A DNA stretch of 64,000 nt, from assembly GCA_016705235.1 (NCBI GenBank), contig JADIYP010000002.1, forward strand, positions 248,001 through 312,000, in the 5' to 3' direction. The notes below the pieces were generated by a model that did not search any database, had not been told where the DNA came from, and saw only the letters and a list, made by a program, of their open reading frames with translations. Made by a program: the position numbers and the translations under genes. The DNA is from Candidatus Leptovillus affinis (GTDB lineage: Bacteria; Chloroflexota; Anaerolineae; Promineifilales; Promineifilaceae). Of the stretch, positions 42,819-50,192 are shown piece after piece (the first letter of the stretch is position 1; the number at the start of each line of letters is the position of its first letter).

Positions 42819-43667
42819 ATGAAAATTGCTCTCCTCTCCGATATTCATGGCAACGTCGCCGCCCTGCAAGCCGTCCTGGCCGATATTGATGCCTGGCAGC
42901 CAGATCAGGTCATCGTGAACGGTGATGTGGTCAACCGCGGACCCGATTCCCCGACCTGCTGGCAGATGATTGCCGACCGGCGCGCGCAGTCCGGCTGGCA
43001 GGCGCTGGGCGGCAATCACGAAGCCTACGTGTGCAAACACGCCAACCCCATGCCCGACGCCGAGCACATCGGCATTCAGGCCGACATTAACCAAAATTCG
43101 CGCTGGACCTACCGGCAGCTCAATGGGCAGGTGGCCGAACTAACCGCTCTGCCTCAGGTGATCGATATCACCGCGCCGGATGGCAGCCGGCTGCGTGCTA
43201 CCCACGCCTCCATGCGCGGCAACAGCGACAGCATCAATCCAGCCGACGACGAGGCCACCATCAGCCAACAGATTGCGCCGGCCACGGCCGTTTTCGTCAC
43301 CAGCCACATCCACGTCGCTTACATACGCCAAATCAGAGACACGCTGCTGGTCAATACTGGCTCGGCCGGGCAGTTGTGCGATGGCGACCCGCGCGCCAGC
43401 TATGCACAGGTCATCTGGCAAAATGGACAGTGGCGCGCCAAAATTGTACGCCTGCCCTACGACCGCGCGGCCACCGAGCGCGCCTTTTTCGCCTCCGGCT
43501 TCATGGATGAGACCGGCCCGGTGGCTCACCTCGTCTTTCAGGAATGGAAAACGGCCGTACCCCTGCTCCCTCCCTGGCGGCAGCAATACATGGCCGCGGT
43601 CATCCACGGCGACATCTCCCTGGAACAAAGCGTGGCCGATTTTTTGCGGCAGTGCGGATTGGCCTGA
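42819..43667 (+). CDS. Calcineurin-like metallophosphoesterase
   Basis: 282 residues. The metal-binding motifs of the family are in order: SDIHGN (residues 7-12), GDVVNRG near 38, GGNHEAYV near 67, ATHAS near 128 and TSHIHVAY near 165. It resembles the YfcE/Apah-type single-domain enzymes that hydrolyse phosphodiesters or nucleotides in the cytoplasm with a two-metal centre. The C-terminal extension of about 70 residues is helical. The substrate is not predictable. Likely leaderless (see promoter at 42806). Confidence 0.9.
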   Translation: MKIALLSDIHGNVAALQAVLADIDAWQPDQVIVNGDVVNRGPDSPTCWQMIADRRAQSGWQALGGNHEAYVCKHANPMPDAEHIGIQADINQNSRWTYRQLNGQVAELTALPQVIDITAPDGSRLRATHASMRGNSDSINPADDEATISQQIAPATAVFVTSHIHVAYIRQIRDTLLVNTGSAGQLCDGDPRASYAQVIWQNGQWRAKIVRLPYDRAATERAFFASGFMDETGPVAHLVFQEWKTAVPLLPPWRQQYMAAVIHGDISLEQSVADFLRQCGLA

Positions 43668-43773
43668 GAGCCGGAAAAGAACAAGGTCGCGCCCAACCTG
43701 TGCTAAAATGCAGATCGTGAATCAATTCGTCGTGCGGGAGCCGCTCGCCAATGACAAACTCAAGGAGAATCTG

Positions 43774-44214
43774 ATGCATTTACCAGAATATATTACCAAG
43801 GAAGAAGTACAACGCGTCTGCCGGGAACTGGGGCTGCGTGATTGGACGGCGCTGACAGACACGGCCGTTTCCACCCAGGAAGCCGCCCTCCTCCAAGACC
43901 TGGTTGGCGGCGAAGCCCTCCAGGTCACCACGCAAGATTTCCGCCTGGGTCTGGAAGTAGAACTGGAACACGGCATCGCCTTTGCCGACGCCAACGTCAC
44001 CAACAACCACCCTGTCCTGACCGCCAAAATTGTCCTGGCCCACCTGAAAGAAATGCTCGATTATTATACGCGCCTGGAAGTTGCCGAACTGGAAGGCGAC
44101 GTCCTCAAAGCCAGCCTGGCCAACAACCCGGAGAAACTGGCCGCCAAATACAAAAAACTGGTCGCCGCCCGCGCCGCGCTGGCCCAATCTGAATGGGACA
44201 GACAAAACGCCTGA
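43774..44214 (+). CDS. DUF5661 family protein
   Basis: 146 residues from ATG 43774, which has AAGGAGAAT ahead; an in-frame ATG at 43708 lacks a ribosome site. The core FRLGLEVELEHGIAFADANV and AHLKEMLDYYTRLEVAELEGD (read in pieces) match the small DUF5661 proteins, known only as hypothetical. It is helical, cytoplasmic and acidic in the middle with a Lys-rich C-terminal helix. A TGCTAAAAT extended -10-like box lies at 43701-43709. Function unknown. Confidence 0.78.
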   Translation: MHLPEYITKEEVQRVCRELGLRDWTALTDTAVSTQEAALLQDLVGGEALQVTTQDFRLGLEVELEHGIAFADANVTNNHPVLTAKIVLAHLKEMLDYYTRLEVAELEGDVLKASLANNPEKLAAKYKKLVAARAALAQSEWDRQNA

Positions 44215-44239
44215 GAGTTCGCCTTTATTTTCCCTGGTG

Positions 44240-44272
44240 AGATTGGACCAATCTCAAAGATTGGTCCAATCT
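44240..44272. repeat. Paired 15-bp palindromes AGATTGGACCAATCT
   Basis: AGATTGGACCAATCT (44240-44254), CAA, AGATTGGTCCAATCT (44258-44272). Each arm is itself nearly palindromic and the two arms are inverted copies, giving two alternative hairpin structures. It lies between the convergent DUF5661 and YciH genes and could terminate both. Confidence 0.85.
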
Positions 44273-44306
44273 GGCAACGCCAACATCTGCCCACCCGCTC
44301 ACCGCC

Positions 44307-44663
44307 TCAGCCGCCTACAAATTTGGTCTTGTACCCCAGTTTTCGCAGTTCGGCGGCAATCGTTTCCCGGTGATCGCCCTGAATTTCAATAACAGCTTCC
44401 TTGACGGCTCCACCCGAGCCGCATTTTTGCTTTAGCTGCTTGCTCAGTTCCTTCAAATCGTCCGGCGTCAGCTGTAAATCCATGATCACCGTTACCGTTT
44501 TGCCACCACGCCCTTTTGTCTCGCGGCGAATCGCGGCCGTTTGCTGGTCTGGCGGCAAACTCTTCGGCTGCGGGCAGCGGCAGGGAAAACTGCCACAGCG
44601 CGGGCAGCGCTTTTTAAAGGCGGGATCAGTGGAGTAGACGACGTTCCGTTTTTTAGCTGGCAT
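44307..44663 (-). CDS. yciH: SUI1/eIF1-like translation factor
   Basis: 118 residues. An N-terminal CPRCGSFPCRC metal-binding-like knot precedes the SUI1 domain with RETKGRGGKTVTVI, LKELSKQLKQKCGSGGAVK and EIQGDHRE (read in pieces), the conserved eIF1/YciH core. It binds the small ribosomal subunit and can influence initiation fidelity, though its bacterial role is modest. Length and motif order are normal. It is convergent with the DUF5661 gene. Confidence 0.93.
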   Translation of the reverse strand: MPAKKRNVVYSTDPAFKKRCPRCGSFPCRCPQPKSLPPDQQTAAIRRETKGRGGKTVTVIMDLQLTPDDLKELSKQLKQKCGSGGAVKEAVIEIQGDHRETIAAELRKLGYKTKFVGG

Positions 44664-44799
44664 ATGTGTATCTCGCTAGAAATCCTTGAAGGTGCGGCTA
44701 ATTTTTGGATAATGGCAATGATAACGGCCGTTTCCCACCCACGCCACTTCCCCAAAAATTTGGGCACATTCACCATAGCCGCCGTTAACAGGCGCTTTG

Positions 44800-44805
44800 T
44801 ATAAT
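44800..44805 (+). promoter_or_regulatory. TATAAT -10 box
   Basis: A perfect TATAAT at 44800-44805 lies 30 bp before the ATG at 44836, with GGAG at 44821-44824 as ribosome site. No good -35 box is visible at 16-18 bp. Confidence 0.5.
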
Positions 44806-44835
44806 GCCTGTCATAAACATGGAGCAGTACTCATT

Positions 44836-46080
44836 ATGTTCGACAAATTCGCCAACGACGACTTCCAACGCGCCCTCAGACGCGGCTTCCTGCGTAAACT
44901 GGTCGCCCGCATCACCGGCCAGGAAAACGAACTCCTGCCCTACAGCGAAGTGCGCAGCCAGCTTCCATTCCAGGGGCAGCACGACCTGGGGCAGCAAACC
45001 ATCCCCATCGACAAAATTGTCGGCAGCGTTGGCCGCTACCGCGATTTTGATCGCGCCTACCTGCCCACGCAAACGGCTACCGCCCAACGCTGGATTGGCA
45101 TCAGCAAAGCGCGCTACAAAGATATCGACCTGCCGCCCATCGAAGCCTACAAAATCGGCGAAGTCTATTTTGTAAAGGATGGCAACCACCGCGTTTCCGT
45201 CGCGCGGGAACGACAGCAGGTGTTTATCGACGCCTACGTCACCGAAATCGACATCCCCGTCACGCTGACGGCCGATATGGGCCTGAGCGATGTGCTGGAA
45301 TTGAAGGATTACGCCCATTTTTTGCAGCAGACCGGTCTGCGTTCTCTCCAGCCGGACGCCGATCTGCAATTGTCGAATGCGGAGCTGTACGGCCGTTTGC
45401 ACGAACACATCAACGCCCACCGCTGGTACATCAGCCAGGAACGCGGCTACGAAGTGCCCTATCCCGAAGCCGTCGCTTCCTGGTACAACACCGTCTACCA
45501 ACCGCTGGCCGACGTGCTGCAAAACCAGGGTCTGCCGCAGGCATTCCCCAACCTCACCCTCACCGACCTCTACCTGCTGATCAGCGAATACCAATGGCTG
45601 CGCCGCGCCGCCGATGAAAAGGCAGGCAGCGTAGAAGACGCCGACCAGGCGCTGCGGCAAATTTACAATCAAAAAGAAGTCCGCCGCGTGTTAAACACCG
45701 TCAAACAACGGTCATGGATCGACCGGTTGATTTTGGCCCAGGAGCGCGCAGCGTTTTACGGCCGTACCCACATCCAGGAAATCCGCCCGGATGCGGCCAT
45801 CGAAGCCAGCCTGCCCGGCAAATACGAAAAACTCCTGCACCACATCGACGTCCACCGTTACTACATGGGCCAAAACCGCCAGGCCGACGTGAGTTACGAG
45901 GAAGCCGTCGCCTCCTGGTATGACACGATCTATCTGCCGGCCATCCAGCTCATCCGCGAGCAAGACAGCCTGAAACGCTTCCCCAACCGCACCGAGACGG
46001 ATATTTATATCTGGGCGCTCGACCACGGCGCAGAACTAACCGAAGCGCTGGCGCAGGGCGAACCAGAGGCCGAAATCTGA
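44836..46080 (+). CDS. ParB/Srx-like nucleotide-binding-fold protein with internal duplication
   Basis: 414 residues from ATG 44836. Residues 104-130 contain YFVKDGNHRVSVAR, resembling the ParB/sulfiredoxin GxxR core (KDGNHR 114-119). Two copies of a helical unit follow, at about 186-248 and 333-394, each with an HRWY/HRYY start, YPEAVASWY or YEEAVASWY (211-217 and 356-362), then a P-L-run and FPNxTxTDxY. I do not know a function for this arrangement. It is cytoplasmic with no membrane segment. The duplication and ParB-like motif suggest a nucleotide-dependent or DNA-linked role, but that is speculation. Confidence 0.75.
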   Translation: MFDKFANDDFQRALRRGFLRKLVARITGQENELLPYSEVRSQLPFQGQHDLGQQTIPIDKIVGSVGRYRDFDRAYLPTQTATAQRWIGISKARYKDIDLPPIEAYKIGEVYFVKDGNHRVSVARERQQVFIDAYVTEIDIPVTLTADMGLSDVLELKDYAHFLQQTGLRSLQPDADLQLSNAELYGRLHEHINAHRWYISQERGYEVPYPEAVASWYNTVYQPLADVLQNQGLPQAFPNLTLTDLYLLISEYQWLRRAADEKAGSVEDADQALRQIYNQKEVRRVLNTVKQRSWIDRLILAQERAAFYGRTHIQEIRPDAAIEASLPGKYEKLLHHIDVHRYYMGQNRQADVSYEEAVASWYDTIYLPAIQLIREQDSLKRFPNRTETDIYIWALDHGAELTEALAQGEPEAEI

Positions 46081-46130
46081 GCATTTGTGGTAAACTGACG
46101 GTGTAGCAATCAACACAGGGAGCAAATGCA

Positions 46131-46928
46131 ATGAGCTGGTTTAATTTCCTCAAAAAAGACAAACGGCCGAAACGAGCCGCCATTATCGACGTGTCCGACA
46201 GCACGTTTAAACAGCAAGTTATCCAACGATCGTATAAAACCGTTGTGCTGGTCGATTTTTGGGCAGCGTGGTGCGGACCCTGCCGTCAATTAGGCCCCGT
46301 TTTGGAAAGCCTGGCTGAAAACCCAGACAGCACCTTTGTCCTGGCCAAATTAGACACCGAGGCCAACCAGCGCACGGCCGTGCAGTTTGGCATCCGCAGC
46401 ATCCCCAATGTCAAAGCCTTCCGCAACGGCCAGGTCGTGGACGAATTTGTCGGCGCGCGGCCCGGTCCCCTGGTGAAAAATTTCATCAGCAAGGTGGAAT
46501 CGGCCGAACCGCCGACGCCCAAACTTGTCGGCAGCAGCAGCCCGGCGCAGCGGCTGAAACAAGCCACGCAGCACCTTAAAAAAGGGCGCGGTTTTGAAGC
46601 GTTTGTCCTGCTGACTCATTTCCCCGAATGCGATGAGGCCGCGCAGGCTGCCGCCCTGCTCCCGCTGGCCCGATTTTTGTTCGACATGGACGACGGCGAC
46701 GCACTGACCGGCCTGGACGCGCTGGACGAGGCTTACCAAAACGCAACCCAGGCTTACCGCAAATGGCAGCCCGACCAGGCCCTGCAGCAGATGACGGCCG
46801 CCCTGGCTTTGGGTCAGGACGTTGACCAACGCTATATCCTCGACATTATCGAAGCTACCTTTGCCGCCCTGGGTGAAGAAAACCCGGTCACCCTAAAATA
46901 CCGGCCACAGGTAGCCAGCCAGCCATAA
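46131..46928 (+). CDS. Thioredoxin-TPR protein (CnoX/YbbN-like)
   Basis: 265 residues. The thioredoxin domain (about 18-120) holds the active site WAAWCGPCRQLGP and the cis-Pro in SIPNVKAF. The C-terminal 130 residues form TPR-like helices (LKQATQHLKKGRG, ALALGQD) as in CnoX, a chaperone-type redox holdase. It should act in the cytoplasm on oxidised or unfolding proteins. GGGAG precedes the ATG. It follows the 44836 gene by 50 bp and precedes the acyltransferase by 36 bp. Confidence 0.9.
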   Translation: MSWFNFLKKDKRPKRAAIIDVSDSTFKQQVIQRSYKTVVLVDFWAAWCGPCRQLGPVLESLAENPDSTFVLAKLDTEANQRTAVQFGIRSIPNVKAFRNGQVVDEFVGARPGPLVKNFISKVESAEPPTPKLVGSSSPAQRLKQATQHLKKGRGFEAFVLLTHFPECDEAAQAAALLPLARFLFDMDDGDALTGLDALDEAYQNATQAYRKWQPDQALQQMTAALALGQDVDQRYILDIIEATFAALGEENPVTLKYRPQVASQP

Positions 46929-46964
46929 TTGGCCCACTTCCCACCGGCAAAAAGGAACGGCCGT

Positions 46965-48359
46965 ATGCCCGCAAAAACCGAAACCCTCTCCACCGCCGAC
47001 GCCATCTGGGTGCACATGGAAGACCCCACCAACCTCATGTTTGTGGTTGGCGTTTTGCTGTTTGATCAGCCATTGGAGGCTACGGCCGTCAAAACGGCCC
47101 TCGCCGCCCGCCTGCTGTCGTTTGATCGCTTTCGCCAGCGCCTGAAAAAAAGCCGACGGCCGCTGCGCCAGCTGCAATGGGAAGAAGACCCCCACTTCGA
47201 CATCAACGCCCACATCCACAATCTGGCCTTGCCTGCGCCCGCCGACCAGACCGCCCTACAAGACCTGCTCGGCGACTTGGCCAGCACGCCGCTGGACATG
47301 AGCAAACCGCTGTGGCAAATTCACCTCGTTGAAGGCGTCAACGGACCGGGCTGCGCCGTCGTGGTGCGCATCCACCACGCCATCGCCGACGGGCTGGCGC
47401 TGATTTATGTGCTGCTCTCCGTGCTGGACGAACAGCCGGACGCTGTTTGGGTGGAGCCGGAACCGGAAGCAGCTGATGGCTCTTTGCTGAGCCTGTTTTT
47501 GCAGCCGGCCGCCGCCGCCCTGCACACCACGCGCAAACTGACAGGCACGGCCGTTTCCCAAAGCGTCGATCTCCTCACTCACCCCGGCAAAGCCGTCGAC
47601 GCCGCCAAAACGGCCGGTTCCCTGGCCTTTGCCTCCGCGCGGCTGCTGCGCCTGGGACCAGACGCCGACACCGTGCTGCGCGGCAAATTGGGCGTGGCCA
47701 AACGAGTGGCCTGGTCGCCGCCCATTCCCCTGTCTATCGTCAAATTGGTGGGCAAAAGCAGCGGCGCAACGGTCAACGACGTGCTGCTGACCGCGTTCAC
47801 CGGCACGCTGCGCCATTACCTGGCCTCGCGCGGCGAGCCGGTAGACAGCCTGGAAATCCGGGTGATGGTGCCGGTGGCTTTACGGCCGTTAGCCGAATCC
47901 GCCAATCTGGGCAACCACTTTGGCAATGTCATCCTCACACTGCCCATCCACAGCGCCGACCCGTGGGAACGGCTGCAAATTCTCAAAGAACGCATGGCCG
48001 CGCTCAAGCAATCGCCCGAAGCCACCATCATGCTTACGTCCATGTCGCTCATCGGCTACGCGCCCGGCGATCTGGCCAGCCGGTTGATTGAACTATTTAG
48101 CAAAAGCTGCTCCGCGATTATGACCAACGTGCCAGGACCGCAGCACGCCCTGTATCTGACCGGCGTCAAACTGCAACAGGTGATGGTCTGGGGGCCGTTG
48201 AGCGGCCGATTGGGCGTCAGCAGCAGCATTCTCAGCTACAACGGCGGCGTCACGCTGGGCATCATCAGCGACGCCAACCTCATCCCCGACCCCAACGACC
48301 TGGTAGGCGCTTTCGGACAGGAATTTGCCGCCTTGCAAGAACGCATCGCCAATCTTTAG
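46965..48359 (+). CDS. Wax ester synthase / diacylglycerol acyltransferase (WS/DGAT)
   Basis: 464 residues from ATG 46965 (AAGGA ahead). The catalytic HHxxxDG motif is seen as RIHHAIADGLALI near residue 137. The PLDMSKPLWQIHLVEG segment and the C-terminal NVPGPQHALYLTG are typical of the family. These enzymes transfer acyl-CoA to fatty alcohols or diacylglycerol, forming wax esters or triacylglycerol for storage, usually at the membrane or lipid-body surface. The start segment TADAIWVHMEDPTNLMFV is also conserved. Substrate choice cannot be read from sequence. Confidence 0.93.
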   Translation: MPAKTETLSTADAIWVHMEDPTNLMFVVGVLLFDQPLEATAVKTALAARLLSFDRFRQRLKKSRRPLRQLQWEEDPHFDINAHIHNLALPAPADQTALQDLLGDLASTPLDMSKPLWQIHLVEGVNGPGCAVVVRIHHAIADGLALIYVLLSVLDEQPDAVWVEPEPEAADGSLLSLFLQPAAAALHTTRKLTGTAVSQSVDLLTHPGKAVDAAKTAGSLAFASARLLRLGPDADTVLRGKLGVAKRVAWSPPIPLSIVKLVGKSSGATVNDVLLTAFTGTLRHYLASRGEPVDSLEIRVMVPVALRPLAESANLGNHFGNVILTLPIHSADPWERLQILKERMAALKQSPEATIMLTSMSLIGYAPGDLASRLIELFSKSCSAIMTNVPGPQHALYLTGVKLQQVMVWGPLSGRLGVSSSILSYNGGVTLGIISDANLIPDPNDLVGAFGQEFAALQERIANL

Positions 48360-48390
48360 CCACCGGAAAAGCAGAGTCCGGCGGCGAATT

Positions 48391-48409
48391 CCTGACAACA
48401 GGTGTCAGG
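48391..48409. repeat. CCTGACA-n5-TGTCAGG hairpin
   Basis: CCTGACA ACAGG TGTCAGG lies 65 bp ahead of the start codon at 48474, the same distance as the copy before the small gene at 29122. Confidence 0.6.
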
Positions 48410-48473
48410 ATTGGGCGGTAGGATGGAAACGGCCGTACCTGCCCTACGGACCTCACCCTGTTTGGAGGCACGC

Positions 48474-48986
48474 ATGAACAACCCTAATCCAATCGCCCAA
48501 CCGCCCACCCCGGTTTCCTCCCGCCCGAATATGCCCGGTTACGGCCTGCTGGAATCACCAGACGGCCTGCTGTCCTGGGAATACGTCAGCCGGCGCATGG
48601 CCGCCGCCCGCAATTATTGGATCAGCACCACACGGCCAGACGGCCGTCCGCACGCCGCCCCCATTTGGGGTTTATGGCACAACGAAACCTTTTATTTTGG
48701 TACTGGCCGGGCCAGCGTGAAGGGGCGCAATCTGGCCCATAATCCGGCCGTCAGCATCCACCTGGAAAGCGGCGACGACGTGGTTGTGTTAGAAGGCCTC
48801 GTGGCAGAAATTGGCGACCGGGAGCTGCTGCGGGAGATTTATGCGCTTTACGGCCGTAAATACGACCTGGACATGAGCGCCAGCGCCGAAGAAGGCGCGG
48901 AACCAACCTTCGCCCTGCGCCCAACGGTTGGGTTCGCCTGGCAAGAACACGATTTTCCCAACACAGCCACGCGGTTTACCTTTTAA
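48474..48986 (+). CDS. PNPOx-like flavin/F420-binding oxidoreductase
   Basis: 170 residues from ATG 48474 with TTGGAGG ahead. The split-barrel fold of the pyridoxamine-phosphate-oxidase-like family is indicated by ARNYWISTTRPDGRPHAAPIWGLW, FYFGTGRASVKGRNLAHNPAVSIHLESGDD (read in pieces) and the C-terminal FALRPTVGFAWQE. Members of this subgroup bind F420 or FMN. The cofactor and substrate cannot be assigned by eye. It stands alone downstream of the acyltransferase and is followed by terminator-like hairpins. Confidence 0.85.
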   Translation: MNNPNPIAQPPTPVSSRPNMPGYGLLESPDGLLSWEYVSRRMAAARNYWISTTRPDGRPHAAPIWGLWHNETFYFGTGRASVKGRNLAHNPAVSIHLESGDDVVVLEGLVAEIGDRELLREIYALYGRKYDLDMSASAEEGAEPTFALRPTVGFAWQEHDFPNTATRFTF

Positions 48987-49017
48987 CCCCCTACCCAACG
49001 TTCCGGTAAAACAACAA

Positions 49018-49073
49018 CGCCGGTAAATCCCGGCTTTCGGTTTTTTCAGCCCCGGTTACGGGGCGTCTTTTTG
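49018..49073 (+). terminator. Two consecutive intrinsic terminators after the PNPOx gene
   Basis: GCCGG-n6-CCGGC at about 49019-49034 is followed by TTTCGGTTTTTT. Then GCCCCGGTTACGGGGC at 49049-49064 is followed by GTCTTTTT. Both have the stem plus T-run form of Rho-independent terminators on the plus strand and lie 30-85 bp after the stop. Confidence 0.75.
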
Positions 49074-49170
49074 TCGCCTGACGGCCAAACCAGTTGCCAA
49101 CAAGATGTCGATCAGGTAAAACCACGCTTCATCCTGTCTGAATTGGCAGCTATTAACGCAGTCGAAAGAC

Positions 49171-49320
49171 AAAACCCCAAGGGTTTGATACCCAAATAAT
49201 CCAAATTCTCAGGAAACATCATGAGTGGTCTAACCCACCACCACGAATGAAAAGGTTGAGATTTGTCAAATCTTAAAGATTTGACAAATCTATTTTCAAG
49301 GGAGCAAACCCTTGGGGTAT
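49171..49320. repeat. AGACCC-family arms enclosing an AGATTTGTCAAATCT double palindrome
   Basis: Left arm AACCCCAAGGGTTTGATACCC (49173 on; shortened here to 20 or fewer bases as ACCCCAAGGGTTTGATACCC) and the right arm AAACCCTTGGGGT ending at 49319 belong to the AGACCC family. Between them, 49259-49291 holds AGATTTGTCAAATCT, TAA, AGATTTGACAAATCT. One repeat family is thus nested in the other. A further half-arm AAACCCTTCGGGTCT follows around 49356-49370. The stretch 48987-49400 holds no gene. Confidence 0.85.
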
Positions 49321-49400
49321 GTATAGTTCTAGAGCCATTGCAATGACCAGTTGGCAAAACCCTTCGGGTCTTAATAGAAACCTAAATGGTGAAAACACAC

Positions 49401-50189
49401 ATGAAAACAATCGTCATAACAGGCAGTACACGCGGTATCGGCTATGGGCTGGCCGACGAGTTTTTGGCGCGGGGGTGCCAGGTGGTGGTTAACGGCCGTT
49501 CCCCCGCCAGCGTCGAAAAAGCCATCACCACCCTGAGCCAAAAACATGACCCGGCCAGATTGGCCGGACAGCCCGGCGACGTGACCCGGTTGGCAGATCA
49601 TCAGGCGGTGTGGGATACGGCCGTAGCCCGCTTTGGCCAGGTAGACATCTGGATCAACAACGCCGGCATCGGCCATCCGATGCTGATGGTTTGGGAACTG
49701 CCGGAAGCGCTGGTCAATCAGGTGATCGACATCGACTTGAAGGGGCTGATTTTCGGCGCGCAGGTGGCCATTCGCGGCATGATAGCGCAGGGGTTTGGGC
49801 ATGTGTACAACATGGAGGGCTTTGGCAGCGACGGCCGTACCCGCCCCGGACTCAGCCTCTACGGCAGCACTAAATCGGCCGTGCGCTTTTTGTCCCGCTC
49901 GCTGACAAAAGAAACGGCCCATACGCCGGTTAAAGTCAGCACCCTCAGCCCTGGCATGGTCATCACCGAATTTATTACCGGCCAATACAAAGATGATCCC
50001 CAGGGATTGGAGAACGCCAAACAAATCTTCAACACCCTGGCCGACAAAGTGGAAACGGTGACTCCCTGGCTGGCAGAAAAAGTTTTGGCCAACGACAAAT
50101 CCGGCGCGCATATCAACTGGCTTACGAACGCAAAAATCATTCAACGCTTCGCCACGGCGCGCTTCACCAAGCGAGATCTATTTACATAA
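49401..50189 (+). CDS. Short-chain dehydrogenase/reductase
   Basis: 262 residues from ATG 49401 (MKTIVITGSTRGIGYG). The TGxxxGIG cofactor motif is TGSTRGIG, with NNAG seen as INNAGIGHP near residue 90 and the catalytic YxxxK in LYGSTKSAV near 155. NAD(P)H-dependent oxidoreductase of unknown substrate. The Arg in VVNGRS after strand 2 suggests NADP(H). The gene converges with priA with 3 bp between the stops. Confidence 0.9.
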   Translation: MKTIVITGSTRGIGYGLADEFLARGCQVVVNGRSPASVEKAITTLSQKHDPARLAGQPGDVTRLADHQAVWDTAVARFGQVDIWINNAGIGHPMLMVWELPEALVNQVIDIDLKGLIFGAQVAIRGMIAQGFGHVYNMEGFGSDGRTRPGLSLYGSTKSAVRFLSRSLTKETAHTPVKVSTLSPGMVITEFITGQYKDDPQGLENAKQIFNTLADKVETVTPWLAEKVLANDKSGAHINWLTNAKIIQRFATARFTKRDLFT

Positions 50190-50192
50190 AAA

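Noticed and set aside
43180..43773. Longer start for the DUF5661 gene reaching back into the phosphoesterase
   Set aside because: The extra part is a shifted-frame reading of the phosphoesterase; ATG 43774 has a clear Shine-Dalgarno sequence.
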